DNA from: Halobacillus dabanensis | Lineage (GTDB): Bacteria > Bacillota > Bacilli > Bacillales > Halobacillaceae | Direction: 5' to 3' | DNA length: 64,000 bases | Assembly (NCBI RefSeq): GCF_900114165.1 | Contig: NZ_FOSB01000002.1 | Location: forward strand, 248,001 to 312,000 | Part shown: piece by piece, positions 43,379-51,914 of the stretch | Layout: each line of letters begins with the position of its first letter | Numbering within the stretch: position 1 is the stretch's first letter | The notes under the pieces: generated by a model | Database searches by the model: none | What the model was told of the DNA's origin: nothing | The model's input: the letters and a program-made list of their open reading frames with translations, nothing else | Translations under genes and position numbers: made by a program

Positions 43379-43909
43379 TCAACCTAGAAAAATCGCTCCG
43401 TATACGAGGGCACCTAAAATGACGAACGCGGGGTGCAATTTCACTTTCTCCAACAATACAAAACTCACTAAAATCAGAAAACCCGTTTGCCAAACTCCAC
43501 TCGAATCATAGGACGTCTGAAAAAATTGATAAGCCATCACTCCGAGCAATACAGCGATTGCCGGACGGATCAAGTTTGTCATCATTTTGACTTTAGGAGA
43601 ATCCTTAAACTTCGCTAATAGACTCATTAAAAATATCATCAAAATCAAAGATGGGGCGACAGTCGCGAAAACACCGACAGCAGCACCTAAGACACCGGCT
43701 TGCTGATATCCGATGAAACCTGCCATCTTTGTCGCAATCGGTCCCGGTAATGCATTGGCCATCGCAAGCATTTCACTGAATTCAGTCACACTCATCCAGC
43801 CAAACCGGTCCACGACCTCATTTTCGACAAGCGGAATCGATGCAGGGCCGCCCCCATATCCGAGAACTCCTGGAATGAAAAAAGCTACAAAAATATTCCA
43901 AAGTATCAT
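43379..43909 (-). CDS. Chromate transporter half (ChrA family), second subunit
   Basis: 176-residue membrane protein with one CHR domain: GYGGGPASIPLVENEVVDRF near 18 and MANALPGPIATKMAGFIGYQ near 50. It overlaps the first half by four bases and is related to it by an old duplication. Short CHR proteins pair as antiparallel halves of a chromate exporter. The natural substrate may also be sulfate-like. About six helices. Confidence 0.82.
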   Translation of the reverse strand: MILWNIFVAFFIPGVLGYGGGPASIPLVENEVVDRFGWMSVTEFSEMLAMANALPGPIATKMAGFIGYQQAGVLGAAVGVFATVAPSLILMIFLMSLLAKFKDSPKVKMMTNLIRPAIAVLLGVMAYQFFQTSYDSSGVWQTGFLILVSFVLLEKVKLHPAFVILGALVYGAIFLG

Positions 43910-44460
43910 GGTGCTTGCTCCTCCCGTTTTTTACTTGGGCGAAGGAGAGCGTATAGGAGGAGGGCAAAAATCAACAATCCTGGGTGGACATGAAGCCATT
44001 CCATTAATAAAAGTGATGCTACACCTAAAACACCAGCCGCTACCCAGCCAAGGTTGCTTTGTGCTTTTTTGAAAAAATCATACGTCAGCTTAGCAAGCAT
44101 CACGCCGACCACAGGTACGACCGCCTGTGTCATCCCGTTCACCCATGGCTCCTCCCGCAAGCTGTTAAGTGACGTAATCAAAACAATCATAAGTGTGATT
44201 GTCGGTATAATCGTCGCAAGTACCGCATTCAACATACCGAAAATTCCCGCCACCCGATAGCCTATATAGCCCGCCATTTTGGTTGCAATCGGCCCGGGCA
44301 ATGTATTTGCGAGGGCGAGGATGTCACTGAAGTCATCATCCGTCAGCCACTCATATTTTTCAACGACTTCTTTATGTACAAGGGGGATGGATGAAGGTCC
44401 CCCGCCGTAGCCGAGCATCCCGACTCGAAAAAAAGCAATAAACAAATTCCATTGCTGCAT
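43906..44460 (-). CDS. Chromate transporter half (ChrA family), first subunit
   Basis: 184 residues with the CHR signature twice visible in outline: MLGYGGGPSSIPLVHKEVVE near 14 and LANTLPGPIATKMAGYIGYR near 50. It is translationally coupled to the next gene. Together they form a split ChrA-type transporter expelling chromate. Start at ATG 44460 behind GGGAGAGGAAAG. The remnant of another gene lies just upstream. Confidence 0.82.
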   Translation of the reverse strand: MQQWNLFIAFFRVGMLGYGGGPSSIPLVHKEVVEKYEWLTDDDFSDILALANTLPGPIATKMAGYIGYRVAGIFGMLNAVLATIIPTITLMIVLITSLNSLREEPWVNGMTQAVVPVVGVMLAKLTYDFFKKAQSNLGWVAAGVLGVASLLLMEWLHVHPGLLIFALLLYALLRPSKKREEQAP

Positions 44461-44477
44461 TCTTTCCTCTCCCTTCC

Positions 44478-44606
44478 TTAGAAGGCAGCGATCGTGCCAT
44501 CTGTTCTGGATTCCGTACCTCCATATAATGTCCCGGTAGCACGTTCCGCCAAATGATAAAGTTCACTACCGTTAATGTTTGCCACCGTGGCTACCGACAC
44601 ATCTAC
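44478..44606 (-). pseudogene. C-terminal gene remnant, gamma-glutamyltransferase-like
   Basis: A 42-codon frame without start reads VDVSVATVANINGSELYHLA and ends GTLYGGTESRTDGTIAAF before the stop. The last part resembles the C-terminus of gamma-glutamyltransferases (GGADPRxDGxAxG pattern). It looks like the 3' end of a deleted gene. The assignment is by pattern only. Confidence 0.4.
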
Positions 44607-44784
44607 CTAATTGCCACTGCACCTTTTATTTTTATTTTTGGCATCTAGATCTAGGAACAGTTGTCTATATGGAAATTTAATATACTCTATTTAGTTTACA
44701 TTATAATTTGACATTCTTAAATTACAACGACAATATGTAATGATTCTTTAATTAGTAAATTCACCTCAAACATCACCAAAATCT

Positions 44785-44892
44785 TTAATTACCTCTCACA
44801 TTTGCAGAAAGGGGGAACTCGGAGAATGTACTTCCTTCACCTACCTGCGATGGAGCGTACTTTCCATCTTTAAATGATACTTCTTCAACCAT
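44785..44892 (-). pseudogene. Short frame, possible second gene remnant
   Basis: ATG 44892 follows AGAGG by seven bases; 35 codons read MVEEVSFKDGKYAPSQVGEG and end ANVRGN. The sequence looks protein-like but I recognise no family. It may be a small gene or a piece of the same lost locus as 44478-44606; the 178 bases between them hold nothing recognisable and are AT-rich. Confidence 0.3.
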
Positions 44893-44976
44893 GATTTTTC
44901 CTCTACAAGCTTAAACGACTCTACTTTCTTATTCTGATAAAATAATAGAAAAGAAAAACATAAAGGAGCCTCGCTT

Positions 44977-46026
44977 ATGGAACTAACCGCACAACTCGGT
45001 CAAGAAATCATTGATAGATTAACAAGATACATTGATGTCCCAATCAACCTTATGGACCCTCACGCGAAGATTGTCGCAAGCACAAACTCGGACCGCATAA
45101 ATCAATCCCATGGGGGTGCTCAATATGTGATTGAAAAATTAACACCGTTGCGCTTTTCCTCCGAAGAAGCAACTCGATATGTAAATACGAAACCAGGAGT
45201 GAACTTACCGATATTTCACCGCGGTGAGTTGGCGGGGGTCGTCGGTTTGACGGGAGAGCCGGATGAAGTTTTTCAAGCAGCTGGTATGACCCAAGGATCT
45301 GTGGAAATCGCTCTGGAACAGTTATATATTCAAAAGCAAGCCTTTTATCAAGAAAGACAATGGAATTACTGGTTTCATCGATTGATATCCAACGAAAATG
45401 TTCTTGGGGAAGAATTGGAAAAAGAGGCGTTTTACACTTTACAAGCAGATGTAAAAAAGACTTGGCAAGTGCTTGTCTTCCAGGTAAAGTCCCCGTATGA
45501 ACACAGCGACTCCATACGACAAAAAATCAAGAAAAGAGGATACCCCCTTTTCGTCCTTCCCTACAAGGAAAATTTCATTGTAGCTGCGATACCATTTGAA
45601 AATAAGCCTCTTATGCTTGATTTCAATGGGAAAGTAGGTGTTGGAGAACCTGGTTACACCGTAACTGGGATTCGAAAATCTTTCTACCAAGCGATGCAAG
45701 CAATTGAAATCGATCGCGCCCAAAATCCCATCGTTTATAGTGCTTCTTTAAAAATGGAACGCCTGCTTTCGCATATAGACCGTGGTACATATGAGGATGT
45801 TACTCTTCCTTATGCAAACCGACTACACCAATTAGAAGAGTCCTATTCCCACACACTTCGTACCTTTTTTAAGAATAACTTAAAAATGAATCAAACTGCG
45901 GCTGAACTTCACATTCACCGCAATACTTTAATTTATCGTTTAGAACAAATTTATAAAAAAGTAGGATTGGATGCACGCAATTTTAAAGATGCAGTGATCC
46001 TGCAAGCTATTTTGATACGCCACTAA
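44977..46026 (+). CDS. cdaR: CdaR/SdaR-type sugar-diacid/glycerate regulator
   Basis: 349-residue transcription factor. The N-terminal diacid-recognition domain spans 1-130 (QEIIDRLTRYIDVPINLMD, GVNLPIFHRGELAGVVGLTG). A GGDEF-like linker follows. The C-terminal PucR-type helix-turn-helix is MNQTAAELHIHRNTLIYRLE near 305. CdaR proteins activate glycerate or sugar-diacid genes when they bind their ligand. It stands directly upstream of glycerate kinase and a GntP permease, and a palindrome between them is a likely operator. ATG 44977 lies eight to nine bases behind AAAGGAG. Confidence 0.85.
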   Translation: MELTAQLGQEIIDRLTRYIDVPINLMDPHAKIVASTNSDRINQSHGGAQYVIEKLTPLRFSSEEATRYVNTKPGVNLPIFHRGELAGVVGLTGEPDEVFQAAGMTQGSVEIALEQLYIQKQAFYQERQWNYWFHRLISNENVLGEELEKEAFYTLQADVKKTWQVLVFQVKSPYEHSDSIRQKIKKRGYPLFVLPYKENFIVAAIPFENKPLMLDFNGKVGVGEPGYTVTGIRKSFYQAMQAIEIDRAQNPIVYSASLKMERLLSHIDRGTYEDVTLPYANRLHQLEESYSHTLRTFFKNNLKMNQTAAELHIHRNTLIYRLEQIYKKVGLDARNFKDAVILQAILIRH

Positions 46027-46027
46027 A

Positions 46028-46043
46028 TTGTGCATTTGCACAA
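46028..46043. promoter_or_regulatory. Palindrome before the glycerate operon, probable CdaR operator
   Basis: TTGTGCA-TT-TGCACAA is a perfect inverted repeat two bases after the cdaR stop and about 105 bases before the glycerate kinase start. Confidence 0.55.
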
Positions 46044-46056
46044 GAATGCGCTTTCA
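46043..46056 (+). promoter_or_regulatory. Weak cre-like site before the glycerate operon
   Basis: AGAATGCGCTTTCA matches the cre consensus at 12 of 14 positions and abuts the palindrome. Confidence 0.35.
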
Positions 46057-46147
46057 AAATTCTGATATATTGTAAATTTCATCAATTGTTTCTTTAGCCA
46101 AATTCCTTTTGAATAAGAGTAAGCCTATATTGAAGGAGGGGAATATT

Positions 46148-47266
46148 TTGAAAATTGTATTGGCTCCTGATTCTTATAAAGGGAGTTTGTCGTCAATCAA
46201 AGTTTCGGAAATCATGAAAAAAGCCATTCAAACAGTTGATGACAAAATTGAAATAACGATGAAACCGATGGCTGACGGTGGAGAGGGGACGCTAGAAGCC
46301 TTTTCTAAAGCCGCATCTCACGAAAAAGTAGAATTCAGGTGTACAGGTCCACTCGGTGAAGAAAGACAAAGTTGGTATATAAAATTGAATGAAGATCAGG
46401 CCGTCATTGAGGGTGCTGTCATCTCCGGCTTACCCCTCGTCCCTGAGTCAAAGCGCAACCCTGATCATACTACAAGTTTTGGAATTGGAGAAGCGATTCT
46501 TCATGCACTCGAGCAAGGTTATAGAGACCTCTTGATCGCGATAGGAGGAAGCTCTACCAATGACGGTGGACTTGGGATGCTTCAGGCATTAGGAATGAAA
46601 GCTTATGATTTTCAAGGAAAAGAAGTAAACATTTTCGGAAAAGATGTAGCCACTATTCAGGATATTGATTTTTCCACCTTGGACCCCCGCCTTGAGACAG
46701 CAACTATTCGAGTTGCCTCTGATGTCGATAACCCTTTGACAGGACCAAAAGGAGCAAGTCATATCTACGGCCCGCAAAAAGGAGCGACAGTAGAGCAAAT
46801 CACAAATTATGATTGGGCCCTGGCTGCCTATGGAGACTTGGTTGAAAAAGCTTGCGGTAAGACGATTGCAAATTTGCCTGGCGCAGGTGCAGCTGGAGGG
46901 CTAGGCTTTGCTTTTCTCGCTATCGGTGGGCGTCTTGAGTCCGGTGCCAAGCTTGTAGGAGAAGCAATCCAATTGCCTGAAGCAATCCGTGATGCAGACC
47001 TTGTCATTACAGGGGAAGGCCAAAGTGATGAACAGACAATGTATGGAAAAGCACCTGGATATGTCTCCGAAGTTGCGAATTATTACAAAAAGCCTGTCAT
47101 CCTTTTATCAGGAAGTCTAGGTGCCGGTTATGAGAGCCTCGACCAGGTGTTTACCAGTTGCTTTTCTACTGTTCCTGCCCCGACTTCATTAGAAAATTGC
47201 CTGGAGAACGCGGAAGCAAACCTATATCAAACAACAAAACAAATCGTTAAATTAATTGATTCATAA
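46148..47266 (+). CDS. glxK: Glycerate kinase
   Basis: 372 residues of the GlxK/GarK class I glycerate kinase family, which phosphorylates D-glycerate, usually to 2-phosphoglycerate. Conserved parts: IVLAPDSYKGSLSSIKVSE at the start, MADGGEGTLEAF near 48, GGSSTNDGGLGMLQALG near 133, GAGAAGGLGFAF near 248 and VITGEGQSDEQTMYGKAP near 287. The TTG at 46148 is chosen because GAAGGAGGGG precedes it by six bases; an upstream ATG at 46109 adds 13 non-conserved residues. It forms an operon with the permease 15 bases downstream. Confidence 0.88.
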   Translation: MKIVLAPDSYKGSLSSIKVSEIMKKAIQTVDDKIEITMKPMADGGEGTLEAFSKAASHEKVEFRCTGPLGEERQSWYIKLNEDQAVIEGAVISGLPLVPESKRNPDHTTSFGIGEAILHALEQGYRDLLIAIGGSSTNDGGLGMLQALGMKAYDFQGKEVNIFGKDVATIQDIDFSTLDPRLETATIRVASDVDNPLTGPKGASHIYGPQKGATVEQITNYDWALAAYGDLVEKACGKTIANLPGAGAAGGLGFAFLAIGGRLESGAKLVGEAIQLPEAIRDADLVITGEGQSDEQTMYGKAPGYVSEVANYYKKPVILLSGSLGAGYESLDQVFTSCFSTVPAPTSLENCLENAEANLYQTTKQIVKLIDS

Positions 47267-47281
47267 TAAAGGAGTGGAACT

Positions 47282-48640
47282 ATGGAAGGGCTCGGTCTTG
47301 TACTTATTATTGTTTTAGGCGTTTTATTCGTGATCATAGCCACCGCAAAGTTTAATCTACACCCATTTCTTTCTCTGCTCATCTCCGCCTTTGCAATCGG
47401 AATACTATCTGGCATGCCACTTGGCGATGTGGTAACAGCTGTCAATGATGGTTTTGGGGGCTTGATGGGTGGAATAGGGCTTGTAATTGTATTCGGTACA
47501 ATCATTGGTGTCATTCTAGAAAAATCAGGAGCCGCTTTACGAATGGCAGAAGTAGTTTTAAAGATGGTAGGCGAAAAACGTCCCCAACTTGCCATGAGTG
47601 CAATTGGAAGTATTGTTAGTATTCCCGTTTTCTGTGATTCTGGATATGTAATCTTATCCTCCCTTAAGAAAGCGCTCGCAAATAAAACAAAAGTAACGGT
47701 AGCCTCCATGGCTATTGCCTTATCAACAGGATTATTCGCCACGCACACCTTAGTCCCGCCAACTCCAGGGCCAATTGCAGCTGCTGGTAATATTGGTGCA
47801 CAAAACTACCTCGGAACGGTCATCTTATTCGGTATCATCGTAGCCATTCCAACGATTCTCATCGGCTACCTTTGGGCTGTGAAAGCAGGAGCGAAAATTC
47901 ATATTGATAGCAGTGAGGATGATCATCTTTATGATTATGATGAAGTGGTCAGCAGTTTCGGCGACATGCCCTCTGCAGCTAAATCTTTCGCCCCCATCAT
48001 CGCCCCGATTATATTGATTGGATTCAGTTCTGTCATCACATTCGCTGGATGGGAAGGTGCGCTTTTCTCCTTTTTCCTTTTCTTAGGTTCACCTGTTGTC
48101 GCTCTTCTTGTGGGAGTATTGTTCGCTTTCTTCCTTTTACCTAAATATGATGAGGAAACACTCACCGAATGGGTCGGATATGGAATAAAAGAAGCCGCTC
48201 CTATTCTTCTGATCACCGGTGCCGGAGGAGCTTTCGGTTCTGTTATCAGTTCCACAAACATCGCCGATTTGATCAAAGGTATTGCAGGTAACGAAGTAGC
48301 AATCGGTGCACTATTTATTTTCATTCCATTTATTATTGCAGCCGCTTTAAAAAGTGCACAGGGATCTTCTACAGCAGCTATCGTCATTACCTCAACCCTG
48401 ATAGCACCTCTTCTTTCCCAAATAGGAATTGAAGGTGCCGTGCCATTAGCCCTTGTCGTCATGGCTGTCGGAGCGGGTGCCATGGTCGTATCACACGTTA
48501 ATGATAGCTATTTCTGGGTCGTTAAAGAATTCAGCGGCATGTCCATCACTCAAGCCTACAAAGCACAAACGATGGGAACATTGCTACAAGGTCTTACGGC
48601 GATTATTGTAACCTCCATTTTATGGTTCATCTTGGTTTAA
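47282..48640 (+). CDS. GntP-family permease, probably for glycerate
   Basis: 452-residue gluconate:H+ symporter family transporter with about 12-14 helices. Signature stretches: FNLHPFLSLLISAFAIGILS near 23, GSIVSIPVFCDSGYVILSSL near 110 and ALSTGLFATHTLVPPTPGPI near 142. GntP members carry gluconate, fructuronate, serine or glycerate-type acids. The neighbouring glycerate kinase and CdaR regulator make D-glycerate the most likely substrate. ATG 47282 follows AAAGGAG. A clear terminator follows. Confidence 0.86.
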   Translation: MEGLGLVLIIVLGVLFVIIATAKFNLHPFLSLLISAFAIGILSGMPLGDVVTAVNDGFGGLMGGIGLVIVFGTIIGVILEKSGAALRMAEVVLKMVGEKRPQLAMSAIGSIVSIPVFCDSGYVILSSLKKALANKTKVTVASMAIALSTGLFATHTLVPPTPGPIAAAGNIGAQNYLGTVILFGIIVAIPTILIGYLWAVKAGAKIHIDSSEDDHLYDYDEVVSSFGDMPSAAKSFAPIIAPIILIGFSSVITFAGWEGALFSFFLFLGSPVVALLVGVLFAFFLLPKYDEETLTEWVGYGIKEAAPILLITGAGGAFGSVISSTNIADLIKGIAGNEVAIGALFIFIPFIIAAALKSAQGSSTAAIVITSTLIAPLLSQIGIEGAVPLALVVMAVGAGAMVVSHVNDSYFWVVKEFSGMSITQAYKAQTMGTLLQGLTAIIVTSILWFILV

Positions 48641-48644
48641 AAAA

Positions 48645-48687
48645 GTACAGGCTATCTCTTTTAAGGGACAGCCTGTACCTTTTTTTA
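48645..48687 (+). terminator. Intrinsic terminator of the glycerate operon
   Basis: GTACAGGCT pairs with AGCCTGTAC, then C and seven T. Confidence 0.78.
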
Positions 48688-48771
48688 TGACTACAAACTG
48701 AGATTCATCAATATGTAAAGTAACCCACTATCCAGCCCCATCCTAACTCTCGCCATTTGCTTAAACCTTCC

Positions 48772-48870
48772 TTACCATACAATTAATAGAACAATAATCC
48801 CCCAAATAGGAAGCGAAAAGACACTTGCCCAAAAAAGCCCCTCAAAAAAATTACCTTCCTCCTCTTCCAT
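48772..48870 (-). CDS. Small single-helix membrane protein (32 residues)
   Basis: The frame begins at ATG 48870 behind AGAGGTGATGG and reads MEEEEGNFFEGLFWASVF, followed by SLPIWGIIVLLIVW and TAA. An acidic head is joined to one helix rich in Trp and Ile, typical for small membrane proteins. I know no family; the rest of the interval 48688-49088 holds nothing else recognisable. Confidence 0.5.
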   Translation of the reverse strand: MEEEEGNFFEGLFWASVFSLPIWGIIVLLIVW

Positions 48871-49081
48871 ACCATCACCTCTTTGCTCACAGTATGGCCA
48901 CACATATAGAGTAAATTACTTCTTCCGTACTATTTCACATAAATAGACAAGTATTTCCCAGGTAATAATGGATTCGCCATTTCTATACAAAAACATCATC
49001 CGAAGAACCGCTTCCCGTAGCCTAACTATCATTCCATCTTGTAATCGATTCTTCCACTCAACCTCTCATAGAAAAGGAAAA

Positions 49082-49112
49082 ATAAAAAAAGCTACTCTAG
49101 AAAGAGCAGCTT
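49082..49112 (-). terminator. Terminator overlapping the second LCP stop
   Basis: AAGCTACTCT and AGAGCAGCTT pair with one mismatch; seven T follow on the minus strand. Confidence 0.62.
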
Positions 49113-50052
49113 AAGAATTATATTCTTGGATCATCTTACGTACATCCTTTACTTCCTGATCAGAGACTTCCAAGTACCAGATTCCATCAATCTTCGTACC
49201 ATTTCCTGTCATCTGGTAAGTAGAAAGGTTCTCTCTAGCGCCACTATAATTTTTCGCTAAATCCTGCATTGTAGCAAAATCCATATTTGTAGAAACATTC
49301 TTGCCTAACACGTCCATGACATTTCCGAGCTTATTGATTGAACCGACGTTCATCCCTTTATCGACAATCCCTTGGATGACTTTCCGTTGCCGTTCATTTC
49401 GCCCGATATCCCCTTTAGGATCATCATAGCGCATGCGCACGTAACCAAGCGCTTCCTCACCGTCCATGGTCAGTTCCCCTTTTTTATATTGGAAACCATT
49501 TTTCCCTACCCATTCCATATCATTCTGGATGGTGATTCCACCGACGACATCGACCATTTCTTCTAACCCTTCCATATTGACTTGAACATAATAATCCAGT
49601 TCAATATCAAGGAAGTTTTCAACCGTTTGAATCGACATGTCAGCACCACCGAATGCATAAGCATGGTTGATTTTATCGAGCTTTCCTGCTTGCGATGAAT
49701 CCCCAACCATCTTCGTCCGTGTATCACGTGGAATACTGATGATTTGGCTTCTGTTATTATCAGGGTCAATAGACAAGACCATCAAAGCATCGGAACGGCC
49801 CGAGTCTCCGGCCCTTTCATCTACTCCTAGCAATAACACGTTAAGCGGTTCACGCTTTTCCCGTTTTTTCTCTGTCAATTCATGGTCGATGGATGATACT
49901 TCCTGATGCATCTTGGAATCTACTGTACTTTTCGCTCCACTATAAACAGAGTAAGCATACACCCCTGCTGGGACTAATAATAAAGCAAGTAATACAAGCG
50001 AAACCTTCCACCAGCGACCTTTTTTCTTCTTGTGTTTTTCTGTACGACTCAT
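49111..50052 (-). CDS. LytR-CpsA-Psr family cell-wall glycopolymer ligase (second copy)
   Basis: 313 residues from ATG 50052, behind GGTGGAGTG; the frame extends 54 bases further without a site. A basic cytosolic tail (SRTEKHKKKKGRWWKV) precedes one transmembrane helix near 18-38. The LCP domain has NVLLLGVDERAGDSGRSDAL near 72, SIPRDTRTKMVG near 108 and KINHAYAFGG near 128. It also has ALGYVRMRYDDPKGDIGRNE near 202. These proteins transfer wall teichoic acid or similar polymers to peptidoglycan. It is closer to Bacillus TagU/LytR than the copy at 6544-7599, judging by the RNERQR motif and length. It stands alone, 370 bases from the matrix operon. Confidence 0.86.
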   Translation of the reverse strand: MSRTEKHKKKKGRWWKVSLVLLALLLVPAGVYAYSVYSGAKSTVDSKMHQEVSSIDHELTEKKREKREPLNVLLLGVDERAGDSGRSDALMVLSIDPDNNRSQIISIPRDTRTKMVGDSSQAGKLDKINHAYAFGGADMSIQTVENFLDIELDYYVQVNMEGLEEMVDVVGGITIQNDMEWVGKNGFQYKKGELTMDGEEALGYVRMRYDDPKGDIGRNERQRKVIQGIVDKGMNVGSINKLGNVMDVLGKNVSTNMDFATMQDLAKNYSGARENLSTYQMTGNGTKIDGIWYLEVSDQEVKDVRKMIQEYNS

Positions 50053-50279
50053 TTTCGTTTCACTCCACCTTTTTAGCAATCCACTTCTATTATATAATCC
50101 TATCACTAAGATTTCTAACCTTTTTTGATAAAGAATCGCTCTTTCCCCCTGGAATAAGCTGTTTGGAGACTCTCCTATGTATATTTGGCGCTCTTTTCTT
50201 ATTGCATGAAAAGATACAGGGAGTTAAATATGCGTAGAACTTTAACATTAACGTGATTGTTAACACCCAGCAATCTTTA

Positions 50280-50322
50280 TAATTAAAAAGAGTCAAGAGC
50301 GTACCACACCGCTCTCGACTCT
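50280..50322 (-). terminator. Terminator of the matrix-sortase operon
   Basis: AGAGTC-AGAGCG pairs with CGCTCT-GACTCT around a bulged A/C, then TTTTTAATTAT on the minus strand. It lies about 100 bases after the last gene. The remaining 50053-50288 holds the LCP promoter region and no gene. Confidence 0.65.
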
Positions 50323-50420
50323 ATTGAAAATTCATTTCTCCTGCATAGCTGACTAAATTCCCAACAAAAACCTTTTTATTAAGACAGATAACCACAGTTC
50401 AGAGACAGAGACATATTGAC

Positions 50421-51203
50421 TTACTTTACTGAATTGTTTCCTTCAGTTTTGTCCAACAATTTAATCGTACCTTCTACTGCTACTTCGGGGAACACACTTT
50501 CCTCAACCGCATTAATATCACTTATCGTGTACATTATTTTTCCTGAATTACTGTCTACAATAATTTCTTTCATGAGATAAGTAGATTTTTCAATGAAGAT
50601 TTCTATAGTCTGATTTTCACCTGAAGTGGTCTCCTCTATTCCTGCAGCTGGCATCAGATCCTGGATCATGTTTCCGTCCTGAAGAGAAATAACATAACTA
50701 CCCCCGTTATCCCTCATCTCAAACACTTGACTTCCTCCCAACATCTCATCTATTTCGTCATCATTTATATTTTTCAACTTATCAAAATGGCCCCCGGAGT
50801 TTGGTAGCATAACCCATTGACCTGCTGTGTTTATATACATCTGGTCGCCATTCATGTAGAATTCTATACCTTGATTTGATTCATTTTCTCCTGTAAGCGA
50901 AGACTTAGAATGGATCTTCGGCTCCTCTCCTAATAATACATTTACTTCTATCAATGGTTGTGTTTGTCCATTCCCCTTATTGTCCTGCATTTTCTCTCCT
51001 ATAATACGAAAACCATTCACCTTGGTCATAGCTTCGATCGATTGTTTTAAAATCTCTTTTCCTTCTGACATTTCCTCCCGTGCTTCGACCTGTTTGTCTG
51101 CATCACTTCCTAAAAGCTTTTCTCCAAAGGAAGTCGTTTCACTTAAGGCTACCAAGGTAACAACACCACCGATGATTAATATACCTGTATACCATTTCTT
51201 CAC
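50421..51203 (-). CDS. Exported LolA/LppX-like hypothetical protein in the matrix operon
   Basis: 260 residues with an N-terminal signal anchor (TGILIIGGVVTLVALSET) and no lipobox. The rest resembles the half-barrel folds of LolA/LppX-like proteins often annotated DUF6612: EGKEILKQSIEAMTKVNGFR, VNVLLGEEPKIHSKSSLTGE, FYMNGDQMYINTAGQWVMLP and IEIFIEKSTYLMKEIIVDSN. GTG 51203 follows AAAGGAG. It lies 45 bases past the sortase stop and before the operon terminator, so it should be cotranscribed. A chaperone or lipid-binding role at the cell surface is a guess. Confidence 0.6.
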   Translation of the reverse strand: MKKWYTGILIIGGVVTLVALSETTSFGEKLLGSDADKQVEAREEMSEGKEILKQSIEAMTKVNGFRIIGEKMQDNKGNGQTQPLIEVNVLLGEEPKIHSKSSLTGENESNQGIEFYMNGDQMYINTAGQWVMLPNSGGHFDKLKNINDDEIDEMLGGSQVFEMRDNGGSYVISLQDGNMIQDLMPAAGIEETTSGENQTIEIFIEKSTYLMKEIIVDSNSGKIMYTISDINAVEESVFPEVAVEGTIKLLDKTEGNNSVK

Positions 51204-51248
51204 AATTTCTTCTCCTTTCTACTCTATGCTATTTATATGATTCGTTTA

Positions 51249-51881
51249 CTAATCTATTAAACCAGCTTTAACAATTAAACGGTGAGTCGGGTCCGGTACT
51301 GGGTCACAAGTGATTAGCGTTACCATGCTTCCCTCTCCTGATTGTTTCAGAACGGTTAAATTATCTGGAGTTACAAGCAATGAGTTTTGAACTTCATACT
51401 CGAATCTCCCCTCCGTCGTATGAAAAAAGATAGAATCCCCTTCTTTCACTTCATCCAATTTGTTAAAAAGTTTGCCATCGCTATAGCCCCTATGAGCAGC
51501 AAGTGCGGCATTACCATTATGGCCAATAGGAGCTGTCCCATTCATATGCCCCACCCCATATTTTAAATTGTAGTCACTTGCCCCCTGTAAAATAGGCAGT
51601 TTCAATTGAATCGTAGGAATCTCAATGGTTCCTATGATAGATCCGTCTTTCTCATCTTTGGTAAATATGGATTGGTTACCCTCTCCCGCCGCAAGAATGT
51701 CATTCACATCCTCTATTTGATCATTACTCTCAAAGGTTAAAGGTGGACTACTACCCCCTTCACCAGATTCAAACTGTTGAATATATTGATCCTTTTTATA
51801 CGAAGCCCATTGATTTTCAACAAACGGATAACTAATCACCCCCAGACCAACAAGGATGATTCCTAATGCCAACCACTTCAT
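51249..51881 (-). CDS. srtD: Class D sortase
   Basis: 210-residue transpeptidase with an N-terminal membrane helix (4-22). Catalytic residues are visible: His in NAALAAHRGYSDG near 121, Cys in MVTLITCDPVPDP near 193 and Arg in THRLIVKAG near 202. The DPVPDPTHRL ending and the size place it with class D sortases. It attaches proteins with an LPXTG-type signal to the cell wall. The gene immediately before it encodes such a protein (LPQTG), separated by 33 bases, so this looks like a dedicated enzyme-substrate pair. Confidence 0.86.
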   Translation of the reverse strand: MKWLALGIILVGLGVISYPFVENQWASYKKDQYIQQFESGEGGSSPPLTFESNDQIEDVNDILAAGEGNQSIFTKDEKDGSIIGTIEIPTIQLKLPILQGASDYNLKYGVGHMNGTAPIGHNGNAALAAHRGYSDGKLFNKLDEVKEGDSIFFHTTEGRFEYEVQNSLLVTPDNLTVLKQSGEGSMVTLITCDPVPDPTHRLIVKAGLID

Positions 51882-51914
51882 TATTCATCACTCCTAAGAA
51901 AAAAGAGCAAAATC

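Noticed and set aside
47935..48483. 182-residue frame antisense to the GntP permease
   Set aside because: Real transporter motifs lie on the other strand; the antisense translation is low-complexity Ala/Pro/Lys.
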